A DNA stretch of 64,000 nucleotides from Lachnospiraceae bacterium JC7 (GCA_000513555.1 ALYD01000004.1:1-64000), one strand, 5' to 3'. Shown: positions 48,618 to 57,856, counted from the first letter of the stretch. A program made the numbers and translations. The notes: generated by a model from the sequence alone, not told the origin.

Positions 48618-49181
48618 TTATATATTACTTTTTTTGAAAAAAACATGCTTGTTGGTTTTATAGGTTTTTTCGCGCTGGAGAGTGTAGCCCATAGCTGCTA
48701 TCTCGTCTGATATGTCATCGTTGATATCCGCTTCGATGACGAAAAGAGTGTTTTCATCAACATAATCCATATCGTGGATAAGCTGCATAGCCTTGCGCTC
48801 GAACCCGCGGTTGTATGGAGGATCCATAAATACGATTCCGAATCTGTAGCCCTTTCCGCTGAGTCTGTTGAGAGCTGACATATAGTCTGTTGCCATAACG
48901 AGAGATCTGTCTTCAAATCTGCAGTGCTCGATATTTTCATTGATGCAGGCTGCGGCCTTCGGATTGTTCTCTACAAATACCGCTCTTTTTGAACCTCTTG
49001 AAAGTGCTTCTATACCAATGGCGCCTGATCCTGAAAAAAGATCGAGGAAATCTATGCCAGGTACTTCGAACTGAAGCATATTGAAAAGGGTTTCCTTTAT
49101 TCTGTCTGTAGTGGGACGTGTGTCCACGGAATCGATGGTTTTAAGTAAAAGTCTTCTTGCACTTCCTGCAATTACTCTCAT
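48618..49181 (-). CDS. rsmD: 16S rRNA (guanine(966)-N(2))-methyltransferase
   Basis: A 187-residue methyltransferase starting MRVIAGSARRLLLKTIDSVD. TRPTTDRIKETLFNML is family-typical, the SAM site is FLDLFSGSGAIGIEALSRG near 45, and the catalytic motif is VFMDPPYNRG near 116 (DPPY for N-methylation). It is coupled by proximity to coaD and lies downstream of recG, a common Firmicutes order. Confidence 0.96.
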   Translation of the reverse strand: MRVIAGSARRLLLKTIDSVDTRPTTDRIKETLFNMLQFEVPGIDFLDLFSGSGAIGIEALSRGSKRAVFVENNPKAAACINENIEHCRFEDRSLVMATDYMSALNRLSGKGYRFGIVFMDPPYNRGFERKAMQLIHDMDYVDENTLFVIEADINDDISDEIAAMGYTLQREKTYKTNKHVFFKKSNI

Positions 49182-49195
49182 TTTGATCTCCTTTA

Positions 49196-49260
49196 ATATT
49201 TGTTATATGGTATACGAATCTTTTGATATTTATTACATGGTATACGGATCTTTACATATT
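49196..49260. repeat. 30-bp tandem repeat between recG and rsmD
   Basis: ATATTTGTTATATGGTATAC plus GAATCTTTTG (49196-49225) is followed by a second copy with four changes (49226-49255) and the start of a third (ATATTTACAG). The unit contains the palindrome GTATAC. It fills the short gap between the two genes. Confidence 0.8.
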
Positions 49261-51296
49261 TACAGTACATAACTCTCTTCCAGATATCTGCTGAGTCTTT
49301 CTTTCAGATCCCTGTTTTCCTCGTCCGTAAGCTCGGGATCGGAACGAAGTATGTACATGGCATCCTCTGATGCCTTTCTGAGAAGCTCCCTGTCCTGATA
49401 TATGTCTGCAATGGTGAAATCCAGAGCTCCCGACTGTCTTATTCCGAATATATCTCCAGGACCTCTCAGCTTCAGATCCTCTTCTGCTATATGGAAGCCG
49501 TCGTTGGAGCCTGCAAGTATCTGAAGCCTCTCCTTTGACTTATCTGAATTTGAGCTGTCCACAAAGATGCAGAAGCTCTGATGCTCTGATCTTCCTACTC
49601 TTCCTCTCAGCTGATGCAGCTGTGCGAGACCGAAGCGCTCTGCGTTTTCCACCATCATGACGGTGGAGTTCGGAACATCCACGCCTACTTCCACGACTGT
49701 GGTGGAAACCAGAATGTCGATTTCTTTATGAAGAAATCTGTCCATGATGTCATCCTTTTCCTTTGGCTTCATTTTTCCGTGAAGCTTTTCGATCTTTACT
49801 TCGGAAGGAAAGAGCTTACGGATCTTCGATGTATAATCCGTTACATTCTCCAGATCAAGCATATCATTATCTTCGACCATAGGACAGATAATATAGGCCT
49901 GTCGACCCTTTTTTATTTCATCATATATGAATTTATATGCCTTATTCCGGTAGCTTTCGTTTACCACTGCATTTTTTATGGGCAAACGGTTTGCGGGAAG
50001 TCCCTTGATGAGGCTCACCTTCATATCCGCATATAAAAGCATGGCCAGGGTTCTCGGGATGGGTGTCGCCGACATAACGAGAGTATGGGGATTTTTCCCC
50101 TTCTCTCCCAGTGTCTTTCTCTGATTCACTCCGAAACGGTGCTGTTCGTCAGTTACCACCAGCGCAAGATCATCATAGATCACATTGTCCTGAAACAGTG
50201 CGTGGGTTCCGATTATGATATCTGCTTCGTGGTTCTCTATTTCCTTGTATATGGCTTTTTTCTCTGAGGCTTTTAGTGAGCCTGTGACGAGTGCTATTTT
50301 CAGGTCGTAGGCATTGTCCGAAACGATCTTTTTAAGCTTTTCATAGTGCTGTGATGCCAATATTTCTGTCGGGGCCATTATGGCTGCCTGATGGCCGTTG
50401 AAGGCGGTCTCAAGTGCTGCTATGAAGGAAACTATGGTCTTTCCGGAACCCACATCTCCCTGAAGGAGTCGGTTCATGATGAAGCCGTCGTTAAGGTCAG
50501 TTCTTATATCTTCCACCGCTGCAGCCTGCCCTTCTGTCAAAGTAAAGGGCAGATTCGAAATAAAGGAATCTATACGCGCATCTCTTTTTATAATGAAGCC
50601 GGATCTTTGCTCATCTGTGTTCTGCTTCTTTTTGACCAGTGCCATGGAGAAAAGAAAGAGCTCGTTATACGCAAGACGTTCCCTGGCCTTTTTGTAATCC
50701 TCCATGTTTTCAGGAAAATGAATATGACCGATAGCCTCATTCATACTCATCAGTTTCCTGTTATAGAGTATGGCCCGGGGTATGAAATCAGCCTGTGCCT
50801 CAGAAACCTCCATTGCCTGTTTTATGGCTTTGATGATGGCAGCGTTGGACAGACCCTTTGACTGACCGTATACGGGTTCCAGAGTGTCTATCTTTTTTGC
50901 GTATTCCTCAACAGAGAAGATCTTCGGCTGGTTCATGGACTTCTGACCCTTGTAATCGCCTGCTTTTCCGAAGAAAACGAAGGATGAGCCGGCTCTCAGT
51001 GTGTTTCTGAGAAAGGGAGCATTGAACCAGGTGAGACGCAGTTTTCCTGATATGTCACGGATGTATGCTGTGGTCATCCTGAGACCATGGAGGTTCACCA
51101 CGGCAGCATCTTTTTCCAGCATACCTGTTACAGCCTCGTTTTCACCTTCTGTGAGATTACTTATGGCTGATGGCTTTTTGTAGCACAGGTATGTGTGGGG
51201 GAAATAATACAGCAGATCTTTTACTGTATATATCCCCAGCCTATTGAACAGTTTTTCTGTTTTCGGTCCTATTCCCTTTAAATCTGTCAGAGTCAT
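49260..51296 (-). CDS. recG: ATP-dependent DNA helicase RecG
   Basis: A 678-residue superfamily 2 helicase, full length. The N-terminal wedge domain opens MTLTDLKGIGPKTEKLFNRLG; helicase motifs are RLLQGDVGSGKTIVSF (I), DIIIGTHALFQD, VVTDEQHRFGVNQR (DEQH, II), VMSATPIPRTLAM (III), and VGVDVPNST/QLHQLRGRVGRSEHQS (V, VI). It remodels stalled forks and recombination intermediates. The start has no clear Shine-Dalgarno: the sequence before ATG is TAACTAAAAAAAT. Confidence 0.97.
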   Translation of the reverse strand: MTLTDLKGIGPKTEKLFNRLGIYTVKDLLYYFPHTYLCYKKPSAISNLTEGENEAVTGMLEKDAAVVNLHGLRMTTAYIRDISGKLRLTWFNAPFLRNTLRAGSSFVFFGKAGDYKGQKSMNQPKIFSVEEYAKKIDTLEPVYGQSKGLSNAAIIKAIKQAMEVSEAQADFIPRAILYNRKLMSMNEAIGHIHFPENMEDYKKARERLAYNELFLFSMALVKKKQNTDEQRSGFIIKRDARIDSFISNLPFTLTEGQAAAVEDIRTDLNDGFIMNRLLQGDVGSGKTIVSFIAALETAFNGHQAAIMAPTEILASQHYEKLKKIVSDNAYDLKIALVTGSLKASEKKAIYKEIENHEADIIIGTHALFQDNVIYDDLALVVTDEQHRFGVNQRKTLGEKGKNPHTLVMSATPIPRTLAMLLYADMKVSLIKGLPANRLPIKNAVVNESYRNKAYKFIYDEIKKGRQAYIICPMVEDNDMLDLENVTDYTSKIRKLFPSEVKIEKLHGKMKPKEKDDIMDRFLHKEIDILVSTTVVEVGVDVPNSTVMMVENAERFGLAQLHQLRGRVGRSEHQSFCIFVDSSNSDKSKERLQILAGSNDGFHIAEEDLKLRGPGDIFGIRQSGALDFTIADIYQDRELLRKASEDAMYILRSDPELTDEENRDLKERLSRYLEESYVL

Positions 51297-51305
51297 ATTT
51301 TTTTA

Positions 51306-51340
51306 GTTAAAAATGCTCCTGAGATATTGTTCTCAGGAGC
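51306..51340 (-). terminator. Intrinsic terminator between fakA and recG
   Basis: A 10-bp perfect stem GCTCCTGAGA / TCTCAGGAGC (51315-51324 with 51331-51340) followed on the minus strand by ATTTTTAACT. Its 3' edge is only 18 bases before the recG start codon. Confidence 0.75.
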
Positions 51341-51408
51341 TTTCTATTCGTGATAGCTGTCTTTGTGCATGTACCGGACAGGCAACATGACGCAGTGACA
51401 AAGTGAAA

Positions 51409-51429
51409 TCAGGCAGGACTACTGCCTGA
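51409..51429 (-). terminator. Hairpin directly after fakA
   Basis: An 8-bp perfect stem TCAGGCAG / CTGCCTGA with a 5-base loop, 9 bases after the fakA stop, followed by TTTCACTTTG on the minus strand. Possibly a first, weaker terminator ahead of the one at 51315-51340. Confidence 0.5.
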
Positions 51430-51437
51430 ATGAATGT

Positions 51438-53153
51438 TTATTCCACAGAAATGAAATAATAGTAAATAGGCTGTCCGCCGTACTGAAGCTCTGTCTCAAC
51501 AGCTGGATACTTCTTTCTTATCTCTGAAGAAAGCTTTTCAGCGTCCTCTTCCTTGACATCCTTACCATAGTAGATGGTAACGATCTCGGATTCGCCGTTG
51601 ATCATTTTGGCAACAGCTTCGTTTACGGCACGATCGATATCCTTCTGAACTGAAAGGAGTCCGTCATCACCGATAGCCATGATATCATTTTCTTCGATAG
51701 CATGTCCGTCAATGGTGGTGTTTCGTACAGCATAGGTTACTTCTGCAGAGTTTACGCACTCGGATGCGTCCTTCATGGCCTCGTAGTTCTCTTCTGCTGA
51801 CATATCAGGACTGAAGCTGATCATAGCTGAAATACCCTGAGGGATGGTCTTTGTAGGTACTACGATGATGGTCTTGTCCTCGATGATATCCTTTGCCTGA
51901 TTTGCAGCAAGGATGATGTTCTTGTTGTTTGGAAGAACAAATATAGTCTTGGCATTGACCTCGGCACAGGCATTTAAGATGTCTTCAGTTGAAGGGTTCA
52001 TGGTCTGACCGCCTTCGATGACATAATCAACACCTACGCCCTTGAAGATCTCTGTGAGTCCTTCTCCGGCAGATACTGAAATGAAACCGAAATCCTTGGC
52101 AGGACCGAGATCCTTCTTAGGCTCTTCAGAAGCCGCTGAAGCATTTTCTGACTTTTCGTTCTCGGCGATCTTTGAAGCATCCTTTATAAGAACTTCATTG
52201 TGCTCGAGACGCATGTTATCTACCTTCATTTTTGAAAGGTATCCCATAGAGAGACCCTTCTCAAATGCGTTACCCGGATGGTTTGTGTGAACGTGTACCT
52301 TGATGATGTTCTCGTCTGAGAAACATACGATGGAATCACCAACGCCGTTAAGCCAGTTTCTCAGTTCATCAACTTCCTCATCACTGAACTCGTGGTCACC
52401 GTTTACCATGAACTCTGTGCAATAGCCGAACTTGATATCAGCTGTAGAGATATCTCCGCGGGACTTGCGCTCTGCCGCTGGAGCAGCTGCAGGTGACATC
52501 TCAACGTCTTCGATCTCGACATTGACATCCTCTCCCTTAAGGGAAGCAAGGGCACCCTTTACTACAGTCATAAGTCCCTGTCCGCCGGAATCCACTACAC
52601 CGGCTTCTTTAAGTACAGGAAGCATGTCAGGTGTCCTGGCGAGAACATCATCACCGTAAGCGATGACCTTCTCAAGCATGGTAATAGTATCCTCGTCGAG
52701 TACAGACAATTCTGTGATTCGATCAGCCATTCCCTTGGCAACTGTAAGGATAGTACCCTCTTTCGGCTTCATAACAGCCTTGTAGGCTGTCTCGATGGCA
52801 CGATTAAAAGCACGTGCAAGGATCACGTCATCGATCACGCCTGCCCCGGCATTCTCGCGGATCTCCTTTGTGAAACCACGGATAAGCTGGCTTAAGATAA
52901 CGCCGGAGTTTCCTCTTGCGCCGCGGAGTGAACCGCTGGCCATAGCCTTTGCCACATTGTCTATGGTAGGCTCGGAAATCGCAGCTACTTCTCTTGCAGC
53001 TGACATGATAGTCATGGTCATATTTGTTCCTGTATCACCATCAGGTACAGGGAATACATTGAGCTCGTTGATGTACTCTTTCTTAGCGTTAAGACTGTTA
53101 GCGCCTGCAAGAAAAGCGTTTTTCAACGCCATTGCATCAATTTGATTACCCAC
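51438..53153 (-). CDS. fakA: DAK2-domain fatty acid kinase subunit (FakA/YloV)
   Basis: A 571-residue protein. I choose the GTG at 53151-53153 (VGNQIDAMALKNAFLAGANSL) because AAGGAGG lies 8 bases upstream; an ATG nine codons earlier has no site. The N-terminal kinase domain has NVFPVPDGDTGTNMTMT near 34 with the metal-binding Asp triad and GARGNSGVILSQLIRGF near 85. A middle region and a DegV-like C-terminal domain (FVLPNNKNIILAANQA) follow. FakA phosphorylates fatty acids bound to FakB. An Asp23-family gene precedes it, as in Bacillus yloU-yloV. Confidence 0.92.
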   Translation of the reverse strand: MGNQIDAMALKNAFLAGANSLNAKKEYINELNVFPVPDGDTGTNMTMTIMSAAREVAAISEPTIDNVAKAMASGSLRGARGNSGVILSQLIRGFTKEIRENAGAGVIDDVILARAFNRAIETAYKAVMKPKEGTILTVAKGMADRITELSVLDEDTITMLEKVIAYGDDVLARTPDMLPVLKEAGVVDSGGQGLMTVVKGALASLKGEDVNVEIEDVEMSPAAAPAAERKSRGDISTADIKFGYCTEFMVNGDHEFSDEEVDELRNWLNGVGDSIVCFSDENIIKVHVHTNHPGNAFEKGLSMGYLSKMKVDNMRLEHNEVLIKDASKIAENEKSENASAASEEPKKDLGPAKDFGFISVSAGEGLTEIFKGVGVDYVIEGGQTMNPSTEDILNACAEVNAKTIFVLPNNKNIILAANQAKDIIEDKTIIVVPTKTIPQGISAMISFSPDMSAEENYEAMKDASECVNSAEVTYAVRNTTIDGHAIEENDIMAIGDDGLLSVQKDIDRAVNEAVAKMINGESEIVTIYYGKDVKEEDAEKLSSEIRKKYPAVETELQYGGQPIYYYFISVE

Positions 53154-53179
53154 AGGTAATTCCTCCTTTATAAATGTCA

Positions 53180-53539
53180 TCAGTCAATGACTCTTACACC
53201 TTCGACGAAGATATTTACATCTTTAACCTTCATGCCGGTATACTCTGTAACTTTATATCTGACGTTTTCGATAAGATTGTCAGCTACGGCCTGAATGCTT
53301 ACACCGTAGGCTACGATAACGTGGAAATCAAGAGAGATCTCGTTGTTTTCGATCTTTACCATGATGCCCTTGGTAAGGCTCTCTCGCTTAAGAAGCTTTA
53401 CGAGCCCGCCGGACTGGTAAGAGACCTTAGCCATACCAACGATACCAAAACACTCTATAGCGGTAGTTCCTGCATAGGTAGCAATAACATCAGGATTGAT
53501 CTGAATTTCACCCAGTTTGGATGCGATTGTTCCTTTCAT
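53180..53539 (-). CDS. Asp23/Gls24 family protein (YloU type)
   Basis: A 119-residue Asp23/Gls24 (DUF322) protein: MKGTIASKLGEIQINPDVIATYAGTTAIE... and the second half LDFHVIVAYGVSIQAVADNLIENVRYKV show the family pattern. The amphipathic surface often links it to the membrane and envelope stress. It is the first gene of the pair with fakA, whose coding start lies 26 bases downstream of its stop. Confidence 0.92.
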   Translation of the reverse strand: MKGTIASKLGEIQINPDVIATYAGTTAIECFGIVGMAKVSYQSGGLVKLLKRESLTKGIMVKIENNEISLDFHVIVAYGVSIQAVADNLIENVRYKVTEYTGMKVKDVNIFVEGVRVID

Positions 53540-53699
53540 ATATTACCTCCGGAAAGATACTTTAAAATCAATTTATACCATGAAAGCCGGATTTCTGCAG
53601 ACCTAAAAGGCAAACAAAAATCATTTCACAGTAAAACAAACTTGATTATAGCATATTATACCGATGTGTGCACTCTGACTTTGATTTATGGTTTTGCAT

Positions 53700-53733
53700 G
53701 AAAAAAGGGTATTACGAGTGATCGTAATACCCT
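53700..53733 (-). terminator. Intrinsic terminator of rpmB
   Basis: A 12-bp perfect stem AGGGTATTACGA / TCGTAATACCCT with loop GTGA, followed on the minus strand by TTTTTT. Confidence 0.92.
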
Positions 53734-53760
53734 ATCATGCATCAATTAGACGATCCAGAA

Positions 53761-53979
53761 TTAAGCGTTTGCCTCTACAGTCTTAGATGTACCGATTGCA
53801 CGCTGAACCTTGCCAGATCTTAAGCAGGAAGTACATACATACATCTTCTTTGTACCGCCATTTACCATAACTCTAACTGACTTAATGTTAGCCTTCCAGA
53901 TCTTGTTTGATCTTCTATGTGAATGGCTTACCTTATTTCCGAAGTGAACTGCCTTCTCACAAACTGCGCATTTTGCCAT
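53761..53979 (-). CDS. rpmB: 50S ribosomal protein L28
   Basis: A 72-residue protein starting MAKCAVCEKAVHFGNKVSHSHRRSNK at the ATG after GGGAGGTG (start at 53979). It retains the zinc-binding form: two CxxC pairs, CAVC near residue 4 and CTSC near 52. It stands alone opposite in role to the divergent-looking fakA pair, but on the same strand, a position common in Firmicutes. Confidence 0.97.
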   Translation of the reverse strand: MAKCAVCEKAVHFGNKVSHSHRRSNKIWKANIKSVRVMVNGGTKKMYVCTSCLRSGKVQRAIGTSKTVEANA

Positions 53980-54176
53980 GGTTGCACCTCCCTTTTCAAA
54001 ATATATCGAATCAGATACGCTCTGAATTCGCGACTCAACTATACTAGCAAAGTTAATGAAAATTTGCAAGCTTTATTTTGAGAAAAAATCATAACTTTTT
54101 GCCCTGATAAGTGTTGAACACAGATGTGTATGGATAAGGGCATTTATTGTATAGCATATTGTACGGAGATTCTTTA

Positions 54177-54584
54177 TCAGTTATCTGATTTTTTTGACAT
54201 TTCTATCGCTGCGGTCTCCGCATCCCTGGAGACTCTGCTTCCACCGGTTATCTTATCGATGGCATCAGGAAGCATATCGAGGAGCTTTGTCATCATATCC
54301 TGATTCTTTACATTGATGAGTTTGCTGTTTCCGTTCTGTATGATGAGAATGGCTGTTGGAGTGATCTTTGAACTAAGAGCTCCTGCTCCGCCGTCATTAT
54401 TTGTGTTGTCCTTTGGCTTCGCGAAACCTCCGGCGCCCATTCCACAGCTTACTTCTATAAGAGGAATAAGTGTGGCGTCTCCGACCTTTACGGGTTCACC
54501 TACCACTGTTTTTGAATTTACGAAACCCTCCATCCCCTGAAAAAGAGTATCCAGAATTTCTGTTACATTATTTTTGTCAGCCAT
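54177..54584 (-). CDS. gerW: GerW family sporulation protein (YtfJ)
   Basis: A 135-residue YtfJ/GerW protein: TVVGEPVKVGDATLIPLIEVSCGMGAGG near 24-51 is the family core, followed by a Gly/Asn-rich linker and SKITPTAILIIQNGNSKLI. In Bacillus it is needed for germination and is carried with a DUF2953 gene (ytfI), which is exactly the neighbour here. Its presence suggests descent from a spore former but does not prove that this organism sporulates. Confidence 0.9.
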   Translation of the reverse strand: MADKNNVTEILDTLFQGMEGFVNSKTVVGEPVKVGDATLIPLIEVSCGMGAGGFAKPKDNTNNDGGAGALSSKITPTAILIIQNGNSKLINVKNQDMMTKLLDMLPDAIDKITGGSRVSRDAETAAIEMSKKSDN

Positions 54585-54594
54585 GGGTGCCTCC

Positions 54595-55671
54595 TTATAA
54601 ACGATTTATGACAAAATGTCGTATTTTTTTATTGAGCATAAGTTCTATCATCGCTATCAAAAGATGGATAAGTCTGATCCTGCCCTTCAAATTCATATCC
54701 CCGCTTATTACGGACCTGTCAAAAACAGGCTCTATGGTGAAATTTTCTCCATATACCGGATAAATGAGACTCAGGTACATCATGACGCTTCCGACTGATG
54801 ACGGGTCTTCGGAGCCATATGTCAGATTGCCCTTTAATCTTCTGAAACGATAATGTCTGAGCAGGTACTTTAGGTTTTTTATGATAAGCTTTAATGCTGC
54901 TCTGTTTTCTTCGTCATTGATTGTATCTTTGATTTCAGATATCTTCTCAGACACATTTTCTATTTTACCAAGAATAGTCCGGAATTTCTCCCCTGTTTTT
55001 TCGCTGAAGGATCTGTCTTTGGTTTCTTCTTGTGAAGGTTCCTCAGATTCTTCTGATCTATCCGTATCACCGGTATGGTCTGAAACGATTTCATCGACGA
55101 TGCTGTCCTGGTCAGGATCCATTCCAGCTTCGGAAACAGTTATCGAATCATCGGTCGTTGCTTCGGAAGCTTTTATGATGACTTCGGATTCTGCATCAGG
55201 ATGTTCTTCTATATGAATATCATTTACTGAACTTTCAGCTTCTATAGTTTCGGATTTATCTGATACATCTGTTTTTACGGGCTCTACCGAAGATGTATTT
55301 TCAACAGGAATTATGCTGTCAGTTTCATCAGGAGATGCATCGTCTTCTGTTGATCGTGGTTTGCTCTCTTCAGAAACTGTACTCTCTTCTGACTCGTCTT
55401 CATCCTTTTCGGGAGAGTCCATCAGAGTGAGCCAGAGGAATCTGAGATTCATCCTCAGACCTTCGGGATCAAATACAGCCTTGAATCTAAGAGCCTTCAG
55501 AAACCAGCTGGCGTTAAGATCGATATAATAATCATCCTTTGCCTCTCTTTTATATCCCATGGACCTGTACCTTACAGGGACAAACAGCAGGATACCCAGT
55601 AGAAGCAAAATAAGCAATAAAATAACGAGGAGCACAATGCCTATGACCTTTAATATTGTCAGGACAATCAT
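54595..55671 (-). CDS. DUF2953 domain protein (YtfI type)
   Basis: A 358-residue protein with one N-terminal membrane helix (about residues 3-33, a run of Val/Leu/Ile) followed by VPVRYRSMGYKREAKDDYYIDLNASWFLKALRF, the DUF2953 start. Residues ~85-225 are a long acidic Ser/Glu/Asp-rich insert. The conserved C-terminal part resumes at about 250 (LLRHYRFRRLKGNLTYGSEDP). It sits 10 bases ahead of gerW. Function unknown; the partnership with GerW suggests a spore or membrane role. Confidence 0.85.
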   Translation of the reverse strand: MIVLTILKVIGIVLLVILLLILLLLGILLFVPVRYRSMGYKREAKDDYYIDLNASWFLKALRFKAVFDPEGLRMNLRFLWLTLMDSPEKDEDESEESTVSEESKPRSTEDDASPDETDSIIPVENTSSVEPVKTDVSDKSETIEAESSVNDIHIEEHPDAESEVIIKASEATTDDSITVSEAGMDPDQDSIVDEIVSDHTGDTDRSEESEEPSQEETKDRSFSEKTGEKFRTILGKIENVSEKISEIKDTINDEENRAALKLIIKNLKYLLRHYRFRRLKGNLTYGSEDPSSVGSVMMYLSLIYPVYGENFTIEPVFDRSVISGDMNLKGRIRLIHLLIAMIELMLNKKIRHFVINRL

Positions 55672-55754
55672 GTAAGCCTCCTCGTTTTTCTTGACGCCGG
55701 ATAAAGTTTTCCTTTATCGACGTCCATGTATTTTAATATAAATCTCAAATGCTA

Positions 55755-56030
55755 TCAGGCGATTATATCTTTTCTTTGCATCAGCATGTTCGTGACACAC
55801 TCCAGAGCATCTTTATAACCATAGCCTATGCCGAGGATCTCAACATTTTCAGTATCCATCTTCGGATTCAAAAACATGGCCTGATTATAAATTTCATAAA
55901 GATTAGGAGCTTTTGCCGCCACGATAACATATGCCCCCGGCTGAAAATGTCTTTTCCGAAGGTTATCAAGTATATAACTCTTTCGCTTTTCGGCATGTCT
56001 GCCGTAGAACATATTCTTTGAAAAGATCAT
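55755..56030 (-). CDS. Small conserved-looking protein of unknown function
   Basis: A 91-residue protein that I do not recognise. I place the start at ATG 56028-56030 (MIFSKNMFYGRHAEKRKSYI) with AAAGGA 9 bases upstream; it begins 13 bases after the pgsA stop. It is basic at the N-terminus (RHAEKRKSYILDNLRKRHF), then has a PGAYVIVAAKAPNLYEIYNQ strand-like middle and ILGIGYGYKDALECVTNM near the end. No signal peptide or membrane helix. Codon use and spacing fit a real operon member after pgsA. Confidence 0.7.
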   Translation of the reverse strand: MIFSKNMFYGRHAEKRKSYILDNLRKRHFQPGAYVIVAAKAPNLYEIYNQAMFLNPKMDTENVEILGIGYGYKDALECVTNMLMQRKDIIA

Positions 56031-56043
56031 GTATAGGAATCCT

Positions 56044-56586
56044 TTACATACCGCCTTCGGTGATGACACGAATATTTTTTATCATGTAATCCACCAGAGA
56101 AATGATAGTAAGTATCAGCGCGATCACAGCAATAATGTTTGTGATCATCCGTAAAGCCGGAATGTCTATGATAAGTAAAATGACAGTAAACATCTGGAAA
56201 GTGGTCTTGAATTTACCCCACCAGGATGCGGCTATAACTATGCCCTTATCAGCTGCCACAAGACGGAACCCGGAAATGATAAACTCTCTTGCGATGATAA
56301 CGATAACGTACCATGCAGGAAGCTGATTCAACTCTATAAGACAAATTAGAGCCGAACAAACCAGAAGCTTATCAGCCAAAGGATCCATAAATTTCCCAAA
56401 ATCTGTAACCAAATTCCGCTTTCTTGCTATCTGCCCATCCAGAAAATCCGTAAATGAAGCAAGACAAAACACGATCAAAGCGGCAATACGTAAATTCTGA
56501 TCCTGTCCACCCTTTAATAACAGCAGTACAACAAAAAGTGGAATCAGGAGTATACGAAGTATCGTCAGTTTGTTTGGTAAATTCAT
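56044..56586 (-). CDS. pgsA: CDP-diacylglycerol-glycerol-3-phosphate 3-phosphatidyltransferase
   Basis: A 180-residue membrane enzyme making phosphatidylglycerol phosphate. The start MNLPNKLTILRILLIPLFV is typical, and the CDP-alcohol phosphotransferase motif D-x2-D-G-x2-A-R-x8-G-x3-D-x3-D is complete in DFLDGQIARK...GKFMDPLAD (about 48-73). Several hydrophobic helices follow. The ATG overlaps the rimO stop (TAATG), so it is translated with rimO, a common Firmicutes order. Confidence 0.96.
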   Translation of the reverse strand: MNLPNKLTILRILLIPLFVVLLLLKGGQDQNLRIAALIVFCLASFTDFLDGQIARKRNLVTDFGKFMDPLADKLLVCSALICLIELNQLPAWYVIVIIAREFIISGFRLVAADKGIVIAASWWGKFKTTFQMFTVILLIIDIPALRMITNIIAVIALILTIISLVDYMIKNIRVITEGGM

Positions 56587-57854
56587 TAGATGCGCTCTCC
56601 AATCAAGTCATATCCATCTGCATCGATGATACGACAATAGATCATATCACCGGAAATTTTGTTGTTATATTCACCTGCATCTACAAAAACCATACTATCG
56701 ATGTCAGGATTATCCATATAAGAACGTGTAAGATACATGTTGTTTTCAGGGTCATAGCCTATTACCATAACTCTGAGCTCTCTTCCGATCTGCTCTCTGG
56801 CCTTCTCAAAAGCGATTCCCTGCTGAAGTCTCATGATCTCATCCTGGCGCTTGAGCTTTATTTTTTCAGGGATTTGAGGAGTCATTTCTGCTGCTGCAGT
56901 GTCTTCTTCCTGTGAATAAGGGAAAACACCCAGACGCTCGAAACGCATCTCGGAGACAAAATTCTTCAGGATCTCGAAATCCTCTTCAGTCTCTCCCGGG
57001 AATCCAGTGATAAGTGTAGTACGCAATGCTATATCCGGAATCGCCTTACGAAGAGCAGCGATACGTTCCTTAAGCTCTGCCTGTCTGGTCTTTCTGTGCA
57101 TGTTCTGAAGAACTGCATCCGAAGCATGCTGTATAGGTATATCAAGATAGTGAACTACCTTTTTGTTGTCACGTATGGTCTCTATGAGTTCGTCGGTTAT
57201 CTCCTCAGGGTAGCAGTAAAGTATACGTATCCACTCTATTCCATCAATATCGGAAAGTCTGTTCAGAAGTTCAGGAAGTGATTTCTTCTTATAAAGATCA
57301 ACACCGTAAAGAGTTGTTTCCTGAGCCACAAGGATCAGTTCCTTAGTGCCGCGGGATGCGAGCATCCTGGCTTCTTCAATGAGATGTTCCATGGGGACAG
57401 AACGATAATGACCTCTGAGACTTGGGATAATGCAGTAAGTACAGTACTTATCACACCCCTCTGCTATCTTAAGATAAGAAGAGTAATTCTCGGAGTTCTC
57501 GACACGCGCCATCTGGACATCCAGCTTGTCAACGTAGTCCTTTACACCCATGACCTCATCCACCTCAGGCAGCTCTTTTCTGATCTGGTCTTTATAGCGT
57601 TCAACTAAACAGCCGGCAACTATGATCTTTTTGAGCTTTGCCGACTGCTTGTATTCACCCATCTCGATGATGGTATTAATGCTTTCTTCCTTGGCATCAC
57701 CGATAAAAGAACAGGTATTGATGACAGCGATGTCTGCCTCTGCAGGATCATCGGTTATCTCAGAACCCGGATATTTCTCCAGAAGATTGCTGAGCATCTT
57801 TTCACTGTCCACTCTGTTCTTATCACAGCCAAGTGATATCATATGAATTTTCAT
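56586..57854 (-). CDS. rimO: Ribosomal protein S12 methylthiotransferase
   Basis: A 422-residue radical-SAM methylthiotransferase that modifies Asp of S12. The N-terminal UPF0004 domain begins MKIHMISLGCDKNRVDSEKM with its cluster cysteines (C10 and CSF/GCLVERY further on). The radical-SAM CxxxCxxC is C134, C138, C141 (GCDKYCTYCIIP), followed by SLRGHYRSVP. A TRAM domain closes the protein. It starts 2 bases after rpoZ. Confidence 0.95.
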   Translation of the reverse strand: MKIHMISLGCDKNRVDSEKMLSNLLEKYPGSEITDDPAEADIAVINTCSFIGDAKEESINTIIEMGEYKQSAKLKKIIVAGCLVERYKDQIRKELPEVDEVMGVKDYVDKLDVQMARVENSENYSSYLKIAEGCDKYCTYCIIPSLRGHYRSVPMEHLIEEARMLASRGTKELILVAQETTLYGVDLYKKKSLPELLNRLSDIDGIEWIRILYCYPEEITDELIETIRDNKKVVHYLDIPIQHASDAVLQNMHRKTRQAELKERIAALRKAIPDIALRTTLITGFPGETEEDFEILKNFVSEMRFERLGVFPYSQEEDTAAAEMTPQIPEKIKLKRQDEIMRLQQGIAFEKAREQIGRELRVMVIGYDPENNMYLTRSYMDNPDIDSMVFVDAGEYNNKISGDMIYCRIIDADGYDLIGERI

Positions 57855-57856
57855 TT

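Noticed and set aside
54100-54176. Terminator after gerW (TGCCC...GGGCA pairing)
   Set aside because: The stem is short and interrupted, and is followed by A rather than T on the coding strand.
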